In this document: piece after piece, positions 40,618 to 50,558 of the stretch
How the letters are laid out: every line of letters starts with the position of its first letter
Numbering within the stretch: position 1 is the first letter of the stretch
Assembly (NCBI RefSeq): GCF_030125375.1
Contig: NZ_JASJUU010000010.1
Coordinates: 111,929-175,928, forward strand
Reading direction: 5' to 3'
DNA length: 64,000 bases
Source of the DNA: Pseudoalteromonas umbrosa
GTDB lineage: Bacteria; Pseudomonadota; Gammaproteobacteria; Enterobacterales; Alteromonadaceae
Notes under the pieces: model-generated
What the model was told of the DNA's origin: nothing
The model's database searches: none
What the model saw: only the letters and a program-made list of their open reading frames with translations
Translations under genes and position numbers: made by a program

Positions 40618-43600
40618 TTACTCTATGCTATTTAAGGATATTTTCCTAGATGTGCTGGTCCACTCTTGAAGTGATTTTGTCAGTAAATCAAAATCGATGG
40701 GTTTGCTTAAATACGCATCCATGCCTGCGGCAAGGCACTTCTCTTCATCGCCTTCCATCGCGTTCGCAGTGAGTGCAATGATGACAGTATCTTTATGTTG
40801 TGTGCCACCTTTACCTTGACGAATAACTTGTGTGGCTGTGTATCCATCCATTTCAGGCATTTGGCAATCCATTAAAATGATATCGTAAGGCAGTTCTTTC
40901 TTTTGTAAGTGTTCAACGGCTAAGCGACCATTGGCCGCGCAGTCTGCTTTGATCCCAATTTTCGACAGTAGGCTGAGTGCCACTGTTTGATTTATTTTAT
41001 TGTCTTCAACAAGTAACACCGAACAATCTAGCTGTATGTTTTGGTTTTCCTGTTGTGCCGTGTGCTGTTTTTGTACCAGTGCCAGTGCGGTTGCAGGAGT
41101 TAATGGGGCAAGCACAGTGTTACATTCATGCACTTTTGGCAAAGCCGCCAATTCATCTGGGGTATGGCACAAAATAGCATAATGAAGTTGATGTTTTTTT
41201 ATAAATGAGAATAAAGCTTGAGAGATCAATTCTGAACTCTGCGTGAGGACTGTGGCTGTTACTATGAGTGCTGGATGGGTGTTAGTTTGTGATTCGCAGA
41301 ATTCTAACGCATCAGGGATGGTTAAAAAGTGCTCTGTCGGCACTCGCCATGCATTGAGCATATGTCTGGCACTTAACTCAGTTTGTGGGTGTTGATCGAT
41401 AATGAGTAGGTAATCACTGGTACTTTCGAGTGCTTTTATGGGTTGCGCATCTTGTAATTCTATATAAAAAGTAAAGGTACTCCCTACGGAGAGCTTGCTG
41501 TATGCATGCAAAGCGCCGCCGAGCAATTCGCACAGCTGTTTTGCAATGGTCAGTCCGAGCCCCGTGCCACCGAACTTACGCGTAGTGGAGGGATCTGCTT
41601 GTGTGAAAGAATCAAATATTTTATCCAGCTGCGCCTTGCTAATCCCAATGCCGGTATCTTCAATGCTGCACCATAGGCGCGTATTTTGATTGCTTTGCTC
41701 TGTGTAGCAAGTCAGAGTTATCTTGCCGTTTTCGGTGAATTTAATGGCATTACTGATCAAATTATTCAATATCTGCTTTAAGCGGTGGGGATCGGTGTTG
41801 GCAAATTGATACTGCATATTACGACTATCGAGGAACAGCTCTGTATGTTGATCAATGGCCTTCGGGGCAAAGGCAGCAAAACAATCGCTGATAATTTGAA
41901 TGAGATCACATTGCACAGTGTCAATCGACATTTTCCCTGCCTCGATCTTAGAGAAATCGAGGATATCATTAATGATGGTCAGTAAAGATTCTGCAGAACT
42001 TTGCGCCAGCGTGAGGTGGCGTTTTTGTCCGTCATTTAAGTTTGAGCTGTTAAGAATATTAAGCATGCCTAAAATCCCGTTCATCGGCGTACGTATCTCA
42101 TGACTCATACTGGCTAAAAAGGACGCTTTGACTTTGGCTGATTGCTCGGCGAGCTCTTTTTCCATTACTGCTTGATGTTGCGCTCGCTGCTGTTGTTGAC
42201 TGCTAAACAGGCTCGCTAGCATGGCTGCGATGGCTTTTAAAAATCGCTTGTCACTTTGTGTCCACTGTGGATAAGCGGTATTAAACTCTGCGGTTAATGC
42301 ACCGTATAAAGTGTCCTTAAAGAAAATGGGAACAAATACAATGGCATCGATCTCAAATGGAGATAAATATTGCTCATTGATCGCACGTGTTACCGAATGA
42401 CTTTTGGCTGACCAAGCTTCTATGGTATGTCTGCTTATTAAAGCATTAAATAAAGCGGCTTGAGATGTTCTGCGCCAAGGTGGATAGTGTTGTAAGCTGT
42501 CCTTTTTAGTATTGCTAAAACAAGCTGGATATAGATGGGTTTGCTCGTCATTGAACAGCCAGATACTGGCTCGTGTCGCTCCAACGCCTTGGCTGATAGT
42601 GTCTATACAAAGCTCTTGGGCACGATCTATATGGCTATTTAAAATAGCTTCATGTGTGCTCAGTTGTGCCAATAATTCATTATTTTTGGCAACCTTTTCG
42701 TGTTCAACCTCCATGGTTTTGCGTTGATGGATGTTTTGAATAGAGCCAAACACTTCGAGGGTTTTGCGACCGGATGTTTTCGTTTGAGCTTTGATCAGAA
42801 CCCAGCAGGGTGGTTTATCTTTTGGGACGATTAAAAACTCGCCTTGGAAATTTTTACCGTTTTTAATCGCTAAACTCATAGCATCTTGAAAACGCTTTCG
42901 CTGAGCTCCCTCTTTAAAAAATTCAGTACTGCCCATCCAAGTTGGTTGGTAATGGGGTGGTACATTGAAAATCTGCTGAGTGACGGTGGACCAGTTAATA
43001 TGATGGCTGCTGAGCTCTACAGACCAAGCCCCAACTTCTGCCAAAGAGCCCATGCTGGTCAGTGAATTTGCTTGATCTTCGAGTTGTTTTAATAGTCGTG
43101 TAAAGAAGACAAACGCGACCATAAAAATGATCACTATAGTGAGTAATGCAAGACGAAATGGCCACAGGGCTGATTCTTCTCCAGACCAGCCAAAGCGAGG
43201 TGCTGCATAGAGTACCCAAGAGCCCGATGGCACGTTAATTTCAAAGGTTAATGGGTTTAGTTGCTGAATATCACTTGTACCATAAAAATATGCGCCCTGT
43301 GTACCACGGGCATGTTGTCCGCGTATGGCGATTTGATAGCTGTCTTCAAGTTCATTGAGCTGCGTATTTTGATATAGCTTTTGCATATCAATGACCACAG
43401 AGAGTAGACCCCAAAATTGTCGGTCAGCATCATAAACAGGTACGCGCGCAATAAGGGCTTCTCCGCCTTGTACAAGTTTTAATGGGCCTGCTAATACAAT
43501 CTCACCTGTTTGCTTTGCTTGCAGTGCCTCGATACGTTGCGTGGGGTGGGTACGATAGTTTAACCCCAGTGCTTTTTCATTACCTTCCAGCGGATAGATG

Positions 43601-43947
43601 AATTTTAAAACCATGTCTGGGGCGGCGCCCAAGTTGCGTAAAATTTCATCGCTTTCAAAAAGAGGTGCGGCGATCTTGGCAAATTTTTCTTGGGTCAGTG
43701 TTGGCTCATTACCCAATGCAATTGCAAGCCCCCGAACTAATTGAATATTTGCAGCCAGCTGTCCTTCAATTCTCGTCCGATATACATTCACTTGCTCATA
43801 AGTGCGGTTTTTTTGAACTTCAATGAGGTGTTTATAATTTACTCGATCGACATACCACCCTGTGGCAATGATCACAGTTAACAGTATGAGCACTCCGAGC
43901 TTTGATAAGATAGCTTTCCTTGGCGGCACAACATTCTCTGTTTGCAT
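40618..43947 (-). CDS. CHASE-PAS-GAF hybrid sensor histidine kinase
   Basis: 1109 residues. TM1 at about 13-31, CHASE-type periplasmic domain (~45-255), TM2 at 265-285, PAS-like region (~300-410), GAF (~435-585), HisKA with His616 (MSHEIRTPMNG), HATPase_c (VEDTGIGI-type box and GGTGLGLTIAK), a degenerate receiver (~850-965) with no phospho-acceptor Asp at the expected ALIVTATVL strand, and a true receiver (~974-1095) with Asp1027 (IILMDCQMPEMDGY). The partner is not encoded nearby. Periplasmic ligand unknown. Confidence 0.94.
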   Translation of the reverse strand: MQTENVVPPRKAILSKLGVLILLTVIIATGWYVDRVNYKHLIEVQKNRTYEQVNVYRTRIEGQLAANIQLVRGLAIALGNEPTLTQEKFAKIAAPLFESDEILRNLGAAPDMVLKFIYPLEGNEKALGLNYRTHPTQRIEALQAKQTGEIVLAGPLKLVQGGEALIARVPVYDADRQFWGLLSVVIDMQKLYQNTQLNELEDSYQIAIRGQHARGTQGAYFYGTSDIQQLNPLTFEINVPSGSWVLYAAPRFGWSGEESALWPFRLALLTIVIIFMVAFVFFTRLLKQLEDQANSLTSMGSLAEVGAWSVELSSHHINWSTVTQQIFNVPPHYQPTWMGSTEFFKEGAQRKRFQDAMSLAIKNGKNFQGEFLIVPKDKPPCWVLIKAQTKTSGRKTLEVFGSIQNIHQRKTMEVEHEKVAKNNELLAQLSTHEAILNSHIDRAQELCIDTISQGVGATRASIWLFNDEQTHLYPACFSNTKKDSLQHYPPWRRTSQAALFNALISRHTIEAWSAKSHSVTRAINEQYLSPFEIDAIVFVPIFFKDTLYGALTAEFNTAYPQWTQSDKRFLKAIAAMLASLFSSQQQQRAQHQAVMEKELAEQSAKVKASFLASMSHEIRTPMNGILGMLNILNSSNLNDGQKRHLTLAQSSAESLLTIINDILDFSKIEAGKMSIDTVQCDLIQIISDCFAAFAPKAIDQHTELFLDSRNMQYQFANTDPHRLKQILNNLISNAIKFTENGKITLTCYTEQSNQNTRLWCSIEDTGIGISKAQLDKIFDSFTQADPSTTRKFGGTGLGLTIAKQLCELLGGALHAYSKLSVGSTFTFYIELQDAQPIKALESTSDYLLIIDQHPQTELSARHMLNAWRVPTEHFLTIPDALEFCESQTNTHPALIVTATVLTQSSELISQALFSFIKKHQLHYAILCHTPDELAALPKVHECNTVLAPLTPATALALVQKQHTAQQENQNIQLDCSVLLVEDNKINQTVALSLLSKIGIKADCAANGRLAVEHLQKKELPYDIILMDCQMPEMDGYTATQVIRQGKGGTQHKDTVIIALTANAMEGDEEKCLAAGMDAYLSKPIDFDLLTKSLQEWTSTSRKISLNSIE

Positions 43948-44069
43948 GTCTGGTCTGTCGGTTCCATGAATATGATAACTATAGTTGGCTTGCTAAAAAG
44001 TCGCCAAATCAAAGTGCTTTAAATGAATTGCAAAAAAAGAATGATAGGTTCATTGATGTTAACGTGTTT

Positions 44070-44098
44070 TTGAATCTGGCTCATTGACTTGCTATAAC
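44070..44098 (+). promoter_or_regulatory. Sigma70-type promoter of the penicillin acylase gene
   Basis: TTGAAT (-35), 17-bp spacer, TATAAC (-10), ending 66 bp before the ATG. Confidence 0.55.
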
Positions 44099-44164
44099 TG
44101 ATGGGCAAGTTGCTCGATGGTGCTGAGGACGCAGGTACTCGCTCACTCAAATAAAGGAAGGTTT

Positions 44165-46471
44165 ATGCTGAAATGGTTAAAAATAGGTATTTCAATTACG
44201 GTGATAGGGGTATTGGCTGTGACTGCAATGATTTATGGTGTGCTCTCGTTGAGTTTACCCGCGCTGGATGGGCATGCAAAAAGTCAGGCGCTAAAAGCGC
44301 AAAGCACGTTGAGTCGAGATGGTATAGGACAGGCCGTGATCACGGCAAAAAGTCGCCAAGATGCGGCTTTTACTCTGGGGTATGCCCATGGTCAAGATCG
44401 ATTTTTTCAAATGGATTTGTTGCGACGTAATGCAGCTGGAGAACTTAGCGAGCTATTTGGGGAAGGCGCACTCGGGCTTGATAAGTCACTGAGATTCCAT
44501 CAATTTAGACAACGCAGTGAGCAGATTGTTGCCGCAATGAGTGAGGCGGACCGTACCTTGCTCGAGGTATATGCGCAGGGTGTTAATGAAGGCCGTGTGC
44601 AAGCCGGTATGTTGAGTTTTGAATATTTACTGTTGGGCACTGAGCCGCGTCCATGGCAGCCTGCTGACTCATTGCTGGTCATTTTTAGCATGTATTTAGA
44701 CTTGCAGGCTGCGACTTTCAAACGAGATAAAACCTTGATCCATATTGCCGAGCAGTTTGGTCAGCCAATGGTCGATTTCATATTGCAGCCAAGTCAATAT
44801 CAGGCTGCGCTAGATGGTAGTCTGCTCGCCATGTCCAATGTACCCATTCCAACTTTAGATAAACCAAACCTGTCAGTAAAACAGATCCCTCACATTACAC
44901 AAGCCCCTATCTTTGGCAGTAATAACTGGGCTGTGATGGGGAGTTTGACCTCAACTGGGGCTGCTATGGTATCTGATGATATGCACCTTGGCCTCAATGT
45001 GCCCTCAATCTGGTACCGCGCCCAGTTGAATTATCAAAGTGAATCTGCCGAGCCAGTTACTGTGACAGGGGTAAGCTTACCTGGGGTGCCAGCAATTGTG
45101 GTGGGCAGTAATGATAAAATTGCTTGGGGCTTTACCAATGGCTATCTAGATACCGCAGATTGGATAGCGTTGTCTGAGCAAGAGCCTCTGCAAAGCATCA
45201 ATGAAGAGATTAAATTACCAAATGGCCAAGTACATACCTATACATTATCGCTCAGTAGATTTGGCCCCGTTAAGGCGTTTAACGGTAAACAATATGCGCT
45301 GCAGTGGGTAGCACACCAGCCTTATGCGGTTAACTTAAACTTGTTGCAGCTGGAAACTGCTGAGTCTGTGGTACAAGCTCTGAATATCGCACCGCATGTT
45401 GGCATTCCAGTACAGAATTTAATGGTGGTTGATAAGCTGGGCAATGCAGCGTGGCGACCTATTGGCGCCTTGCCTGCACGGGTGTTTCCGAGTGATTTAG
45501 CTGTCTCGGCTAATCGTGCTGAGTTATCGTTATGGCAGAAAAATGAGCTTGTTCGGCCTCAAGTCGTTAACCCTGATAATGGTAAGCTATGGACCGCGAA
45601 TTCACGCGTTATGTCAGCACTGGACCACCGTCGTTTTGGCGATGGGGGATATGCACTTGGTGCGCGTGCGGTACAGATCCGCGATAGATTATTGGCGGGT
45701 AGCCAATTTAGTGAAGCTAGCTTTAATCAGTTACAGTTAGATAATGAAGCGCGTTTTTTACTGCCGTGGCATGAACTGCTGGTTGAAACCTTATCAAACT
45801 CTCAGGCCCCTTTAGCTGATCAACAACAAATCCTAGATTACTTGGCTGATTGGCAAGCTTGTGCATGCAGTGACTCAGTAGGCTACACCTTGGTGAAATA
45901 TTTTAGAAAAAGTGTGATTGACACCGTATTTAGCCCCATTGAGTCCTCTTTAAATGCGCAAGATGAAACGCTCAGTCACTTATCTCGGTATTTTGAGCCC
46001 GCACTTTGGCAGCTCTTGGCGTCTAAACCAACAAGTTGGTTGGCGCAGCATGCAGATTGGCAGCAATTACTTGAGGCTGCTTTTTCCCATTCTCAGAAAA
46101 AGCTGACAGCACGTTTTGGCAGTAATATGGCAAACTGGACATGGGGCAACGTCAATATGCTTACTGTGCAACATCCATTTAGTCAGCAAATGCCTTTTTT
46201 AAGTCGGTTTTTAGACATGCCTGCAGTCCCAGGTTTTGGCGATAGCTTTATGCCAGCAGTGCAAGGAAAGCGTTTTGGGGCATCACAGCGCTTTATTGCG
46301 CAGCCTGGTTTTTTAAATAATGCCGTGATGACAGTGGCTGGGGGTCAAAGTGGTCACCCGCTTTCGCCTTATTATCGCAGTGGCTTTGATGCCTATGCAC
46401 AAGGTGAATTGACGCCATTACTACCGAGTGAAATAAGACATACCATCACCTTATCTATTCAAGAGGAATAA
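44165..46471 (+). CDS. Penicillin acylase-family (Ntn-hydrolase) enzyme
   Basis: 768 residues. One N-terminal membrane/signal segment (about 5-30), alpha-chain region with GYAHGQDRFFQMDLLRRNAAG, linker, then the autocatalytic cleavage site and nucleophile Ser252 in IFGSNNWAV, followed by VSDDMHLGLNVPSIWY and GVSLPGVPAIVVGSN of the beta chain. The family hydrolyses amides, including beta-lactam side chains and acyl-homoserine lactones; quorum quenching is possible but not shown. The start is set at 44165 by AAGGAAGG upstream; the frame extends further to 44117. Confidence 0.93.
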   Translation: MLKWLKIGISITVIGVLAVTAMIYGVLSLSLPALDGHAKSQALKAQSTLSRDGIGQAVITAKSRQDAAFTLGYAHGQDRFFQMDLLRRNAAGELSELFGEGALGLDKSLRFHQFRQRSEQIVAAMSEADRTLLEVYAQGVNEGRVQAGMLSFEYLLLGTEPRPWQPADSLLVIFSMYLDLQAATFKRDKTLIHIAEQFGQPMVDFILQPSQYQAALDGSLLAMSNVPIPTLDKPNLSVKQIPHITQAPIFGSNNWAVMGSLTSTGAAMVSDDMHLGLNVPSIWYRAQLNYQSESAEPVTVTGVSLPGVPAIVVGSNDKIAWGFTNGYLDTADWIALSEQEPLQSINEEIKLPNGQVHTYTLSLSRFGPVKAFNGKQYALQWVAHQPYAVNLNLLQLETAESVVQALNIAPHVGIPVQNLMVVDKLGNAAWRPIGALPARVFPSDLAVSANRAELSLWQKNELVRPQVVNPDNGKLWTANSRVMSALDHRRFGDGGYALGARAVQIRDRLLAGSQFSEASFNQLQLDNEARFLLPWHELLVETLSNSQAPLADQQQILDYLADWQACACSDSVGYTLVKYFRKSVIDTVFSPIESSLNAQDETLSHLSRYFEPALWQLLASKPTSWLAQHADWQQLLEAAFSHSQKKLTARFGSNMANWTWGNVNMLTVQHPFSQQMPFLSRFLDMPAVPGFGDSFMPAVQGKRFGASQRFIAQPGFLNNAVMTVAGGQSGHPLSPYYRSGFDAYAQGELTPLLPSEIRHTITLSIQEE

Positions 46472-46485
46472 CTTTAGTCGCTATG

Positions 46486-47544
46486 TCAGACGGCTTTTAA
46501 TGGGGCGCTAGTGGTACGATTTCGCCCCTGTGCTTTGCTCATGTAAAGCGCATCATCGGCTAACTTTACAGCAATACGAAATGGTAGAGCAGGATACCAC
46601 TGCGCTATACCAAAGCTCATGGTCACCTGTAACTCATGATTGTGAAATATATGTTGTGCAATATCGCGACGCAGGCATTCCACGCGTTCTTGCGCATGGT
46701 GTAAATCGCAGTTAACCAATACAAGTAAGAACTCCTCGCCTCCCCAGCGCACTGCAATATCAGATTCTTGCGTGTATTTATTAATTTTTAGCGCAACTTC
46801 AATCAAAACATCATCACCAATATCGTGGCCAAATTTATCATTGATGTTTTTAAAATGATCAATATCCGCCATGATGATGGTTAATTGTTGAGACGTGTTG
46901 ATACAATTTTCTTGTGCGTTGTTTATCAGCTCTTTAGCATATCGACGGTTAAATAAACTAGTTAAAGGGTCTTTGGCGGCCAGTTGTGCAAGCTGATAAC
47001 GGTTGGAGAAGGTCACTTCACGAATATGGCCAATGGTGTAAATACTAGGTATGGCACAGATCAGCACGTTGATGAAGTGGATGAAAGGCGCCAGTTCGCT
47101 AAATAAAAATCGGTGATCTACGTTACTAAATAATTCAAATAAAAGTGCAAAGGTGACAATAAGACTCAAAGCCATTGCTGAAGCAATTTTTAGTTTGAGT
47201 TGGTAATCGAGTAAGATCAGACTGGCGATTGTCCAGAGGTAATACTGAAATCCATAGTCCATGCCTAATGTGGCGCAAACAAAAATAGAGTGCAGCGTGA
47301 CTTCCATGCAAAATAGCCGCAAGGCCAAATGGCTCTTATTCTGATGTAGTAGCTTGATACCGAGTGACCAAGCGATAACACTGCCGATATTGACCAAGGC
47401 TAATATCAGAATGTCACAGTACCAGAACAACACCAATAGTAAGCAATGGAGCCCTAAACAATAGTAAGCCAGTTGTTTGAAGAGCCGAATTTTAACTTGT
47501 TCGACGCTGTCTGGTTGACTGAAATAATGTTGACGTGTTGCCAC
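46486..47544 (-). CDS. GGDEF diguanylate cyclase with membrane N-terminus
   Basis: 352 residues. Five to six hydrophobic segments (about 25-175) precede a GGDEF domain (~185-345): DPLTSLFNRRYAKELI, ADIDHFKNINDKFGHDIGDDVL, and active-site RWGGEEFLLVL. The GGEEF signature is intact, so c-di-GMP synthesis is expected. No EAL domain. The membrane part has no recognised sensor name. Convergent with the acylase gene, 14 bp apart. Confidence 0.95.
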   Translation of the reverse strand: MATRQHYFSQPDSVEQVKIRLFKQLAYYCLGLHCLLLVLFWYCDILILALVNIGSVIAWSLGIKLLHQNKSHLALRLFCMEVTLHSIFVCATLGMDYGFQYYLWTIASLILLDYQLKLKIASAMALSLIVTFALLFELFSNVDHRFLFSELAPFIHFINVLICAIPSIYTIGHIREVTFSNRYQLAQLAAKDPLTSLFNRRYAKELINNAQENCINTSQQLTIIMADIDHFKNINDKFGHDIGDDVLIEVALKINKYTQESDIAVRWGGEEFLLVLVNCDLHHAQERVECLRRDIAQHIFHNHELQVTMSFGIAQWYPALPFRIAVKLADDALYMSKAQGRNRTTSAPLKAV

Positions 47545-47654
47545 ACCATGCTCATATATCTTTGATGATTAGTTGAGTATAGGAGAAGGATCACCAGCTG
47601 GAAAATTGTTGCTGGTGGACTCTCAACTGTGGCTTGTGTCGTGGTATTTTTATC

Positions 47655-48536
47655 TCAGAGTATATCGCCCATCATCACCATTATGGCTGCCAAAGCAATT
47701 AAAAAAAGACCGAGTGTATCGCGTTTTTTAGGTGGTGATTTAAGCCAAAATACGGCAACCAAGAGGGTAAAAAAGACTTCAATTTGCCCCAGTGTTTTGA
47801 CATAGGCAACATGTTGAAGACTCATTGCGCTAAACCAACCAATAGAGCCGATGCAGCTGCTTATGCTAATCAGTAACACCATAGATCGGTGTGATTTAAG
47901 CGTCAGCCACGCCTTGGGTTCTGTGATACCGATATATAGCGACAAAATAAGGGTTTGGCAGCTTAGAACACAGAGCAAAACCCAGCCTGCACTGTGTGGA
48001 AATGGCAACCCGGATGCAAGAGAAGCCTCTCTCACCCACAACGACGTTAGCGCAAAACAGGTGCCACATAACAGTCCGAGGCAGGCAGTTTTGAGATTGA
48101 ACTGTTTAAAGCTAAACCCACTGAGTAGCAATACGGCAGCGCCCCCGATAAGCACGCCTATCCAGCCTAACCATGTCAGTGCCGAACCAAAAAATAGCAT
48201 GCCTAATATCGCGGCCATTAAGGCTTCACTTTTTGCCAGCCCCGCGCCAATAGCAAAGTTTTTCTGTTTGAATAATACAACCATCAATGCGGTGGCGATG
48301 ATTTGCATAAAGCTTGCGGCGAGTATGTAGATGATAAGCGGTTGTGAGGGGGACAGTGATGGTGCAGGCTCAAATAGATACAATGCATATAAATACAAAC
48401 CTGCAATTGGGGTAGCAAAGATAAATCGGGCAAGCGTTACCATACTTACGCTTGCATGTTGGCTCAGCTTACTTTGCAGCGCATTGCGCCAAGCTTGGCT
48501 CAATGCGGCAAGACAGGTAAATAAAATCCACCCCAT
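47655..48536 (-). CDS. EamA-family (DMT) transporter
   Basis: 293 residues with about ten membrane segments in two EamA repeats; the first starts ILFTCLAALSQAWRNALQSKL, the second includes LGQIEVFFTLLVAVFWLKSPPKKRD. Substrate unknown. It differs clearly from the other EamA gene at 26.5-27.4 kb in sequence. A long opposite-strand frame over its middle is an artefact. Stands alone; upstream is a 300-bp spacer with two hairpins. Confidence 0.92.
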   Translation of the reverse strand: MGWILFTCLAALSQAWRNALQSKLSQHASVSMVTLARFIFATPIAGLYLYALYLFEPAPSLSPSQPLIIYILAASFMQIIATALMVVLFKQKNFAIGAGLAKSEALMAAILGMLFFGSALTWLGWIGVLIGGAAVLLLSGFSFKQFNLKTACLGLLCGTCFALTSLWVREASLASGLPFPHSAGWVLLCVLSCQTLILSLYIGITEPKAWLTLKSHRSMVLLISISSCIGSIGWFSAMSLQHVAYVKTLGQIEVFFTLLVAVFWLKSPPKKRDTLGLFLIALAAIMVMMGDIL

Positions 48537-48589
48537 AATTGACCTTGAATAAATAAGTTTTTTATTAAATTACTATTTTATAGTGCTGA

Positions 48590-48669
48590 ATCATAATGAA
48601 TTTTCGTGATGTTGGGCATACCCAAAGATAACTAGCACACTGTGACAATCTGTCGCAGTGTGCTCTTTT
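48590..48669 (+). ncRNA. Candidate small RNA ending in a strong terminator
   Basis: Inside the EamA-MAPEG spacer. TTGGG-CATA-CCCAA (about 48612-48625) is followed by a 14-bp hairpin AGCACACTGTGACA / TGTCGCAGTGTGCT (48634-48664; one G-U pair, loop ATC) and CTTTTT. No plus-strand gene lies upstream for 2 kb, so the terminator has no known client. The 5' end is a guess. An alternative is an attenuator for the MAPEG gene. Confidence 0.4.
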
Positions 48670-48702
48670 TATAAATTGCCTATACTGTGTTCGATGTTAC
48701 TC

Positions 48703-48736
48703 ATAAAGCCACTGACGTGTATTGGAGTGGCTTTAT
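48703..48736 (+). promoter_or_regulatory. Second hairpin upstream of the MAPEG gene
   Basis: ATAAAGCCACT / AGTGGCTTTAT, perfect 11-bp arms with a 12-nt loop, 100 bp before the MAPEG start. It lacks a T run, so it may be a leader structure or weak terminator. Confidence 0.45.
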
Positions 48737-48836
48737 TTCCTGCCTAAATGCCTGTACATTATCTGACCTAGTATGAATTTCAACTAGATGATAAAACCAG
48801 AATAAATAGCACCTAGTTCAAACTCAAGGAGTGATT

Positions 48837-49220
48837 ATGACAGTCATTATTATATGTGCATTAATTGCGGTGATTTTACCGTATGCGGCTAAGATACCGA
48901 TTATCATTGCAGCTAATAAAGCGGGTGGCTATGACAACAAGCAACCCAGAGCTCAACAAGGTCAATTATCTGGTTTAGGTGCCCGAGCAGTGGCGGCACA
49001 TTATAACTGCTTTGAGTCTTTAATTGTGTTTGGAGTCGCTGTTGCTGTTACCCTCTCTACTGGGACGACAGGCAGTGCAATTCAAAGTTTGGCTATCGCG
49101 CATATTATTGCGCGCTGTTTGTACTGTGTGTGTTATTGGACGGATTTGGATCTACTGCGCTCTCTGAGTTGGACAGTTGGCATACTTTGCCCTATTGCCA
49201 TGATAGTGATGTGTTTGTAA
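48837..49220 (+). CDS. MAPEG-family membrane protein
   Basis: 127 residues with four membrane helices. The MAPEG pattern is seen in RAQQGQLSGLGARAVAAHYNCFES and the fourth-helix region ARCLYCVCYWTDLDLLRSLSW. Bacterial MAPEG proteins relate to microsomal glutathione transferases; activity is unproven here. ATG at 48837 is chosen with AAGGAG 5 bp upstream; GTG at 48831 is in frame but lies in that site. Convergent with the pseudouridine synthase gene, 3 bp apart. Confidence 0.9.
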   Translation: MTVIIICALIAVILPYAAKIPIIIAANKAGGYDNKQPRAQQGQLSGLGARAVAAHYNCFESLIVFGVAVAVTLSTGTTGSAIQSLAIAHIIARCLYCVCYWTDLDLLRSLSWTVGILCPIAMIVMCL

Positions 49221-49223
49221 CTA

Positions 49224-49940
49224 TCATTGAGGTGTTTGTAAGGCCAAATCACCGATCGCGATTTGACGATATTGCCCCTCAGGTAATGCGTGTGCGTCAA
49301 GCGTTAGGTTTGCGATACGCGTTCGATTAAGGTCGACAACACGGCGCTCGCAGTATTTCGCCATTTTTCTTATTTGTCTATTTAAGCCCTGTTTTAAAAC
49401 GATGATAAAGGTGTTGTTGGCGACTTTTTTTACTGAGCAGGGTAAAGTGAGCTGCCCATCTACAGGCACACCTTGCGACATTTTTTGGCAAAAATCTTCA
49501 TCAATTTCTCTATCAACGGTCACTCTATATTCTTTTTCTTGATGTTGGTTCGGATGGATCAGTGCATGACATAATTCTCCATCATTGGTCAGCAGCAGTA
49601 ACCCTCGGCTATCTTTGTCTAATCGACCTATTGGATAAACACGTGCGCCCTTGGGTAGGTGATGCACTAAACTTGCAGGGTCTTGCTCATTCAGCTTGCA
49701 GTCAACGCCAACAGGCTTGTGATACATAAACAGGAGTTTAGGTGCCAGTCCTGTAATTTTTTTGCCTTCAACGTGTATTTCGTCTTGCTCGGTAACATGA
49801 TCAATATGATTGGCTGGGCGGCCATTGACTTGCACTGAGCCTTGCTCAATGAATCTCGATGCTTGACGCCTTGAGCAGACACCGCAATGACTAAGGTATT
49901 TAGCTAAGCGCATGGGAGGGGGATTAATAGGTTCGCTCAT
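49224..49940 (-). CDS. rluF: RNA pseudouridine synthase, RluF-like (RsuA family)
   Basis: 238 residues. S4 RNA-binding domain at about 10-60 (MRLAKYLSHCGVCSRRQASRFIEQG), then the RsuA-family catalytic core: YHKPVGVDC, catalytic Asp in PIGRLDKDSRGLLLLTNDG, EKEYRVTVD and GLNRQIRKMAKY. The last motif and HPNQHQEKEY favour RluF (23S rRNA U2604) over RluB/RluE, but the exact target is not certain. Confidence 0.85.
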   Translation of the reverse strand: MSEPINPPPMRLAKYLSHCGVCSRRQASRFIEQGSVQVNGRPANHIDHVTEQDEIHVEGKKITGLAPKLLFMYHKPVGVDCKLNEQDPASLVHHLPKGARVYPIGRLDKDSRGLLLLTNDGELCHALIHPNQHQEKEYRVTVDREIDEDFCQKMSQGVPVDGQLTLPCSVKKVANNTFIIVLKQGLNRQIRKMAKYCERRVVDLNRTRIANLTLDAHALPEGQYRQIAIGDLALQTPQ

Positions 49941-50053
49941 GGGTATTTTTTAGTAACAAAGCAAGTTGGCATGATAGCAAAATTATTGGCATATGTATCG
50001 GCACTAAACCTGACGATAAAATTTTACGTATAAGGTTAATTTGGAGGCTAAAA

Positions 50054-50359
50054 ATGAAAATCACGCTTGCTGCGCTTGCAGATAAACCCATGATAGACAA
50101 ATTTATTGCTAATTCTCTTGAGCAGGCACTGTATCAACTGACGGTTTGCTTGGGCGATACAGAGTATGTGGTGGTGGACGCAAATGGAGAAACCATCAAA
50201 GCTCATAATCCATTGGCACTGCAAAAGGTGATTCAACATTTACCATACAAGACAATGACACTACGCCAGCACAGCGCGTATGATGAAATGATTGGTCAGC
50301 CATTGCGTCAAGGTAGCAATCAGCTTGAAGTACCATTTGGTGATAATAAGCTTTACTAA
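50054..50359 (+). CDS. DUF6482 family protein
   Basis: 101 residues, soluble. Pattern SLEQALYQLTVCLGDTEYVVVDANG and LRQHSAYDEMIGQPLR with a C-terminal NQLEVPFG matches what I recall of the small DUF6482 family. Function unknown. GGAGG lies 7-11 bp before the ATG. Monocistronic; a 113-bp spacer separates it from the divergent rluF-like gene. Confidence 0.85.
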   Translation: MKITLAALADKPMIDKFIANSLEQALYQLTVCLGDTEYVVVDANGETIKAHNPLALQKVIQHLPYKTMTLRQHSAYDEMIGQPLRQGSNQLEVPFGDNKLY

Positions 50360-50558
50360 ATTGATGTTGAGATTTTGTATGCTTTTTTACACTGTGTAAC
50401 ATGTAAACTATACGATTATTTTAAATACTGATTTACGATATCTGAATGTAAGTTATTGCCTTTTATGTTTTTTATTTTTTCTGTGTGACAGGTTCATTTT
50501 TATAAATAAACTCATTTTTAATTTTTTTCACACTTTATTAAAACAATCATACATAATG

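Noticed and set aside
47851..48330. 159-codon plus-strand frame inside the EamA transporter gene
   Set aside because: It is antisense to a transporter with ten predicted helices; no start signals and no recognisable product.
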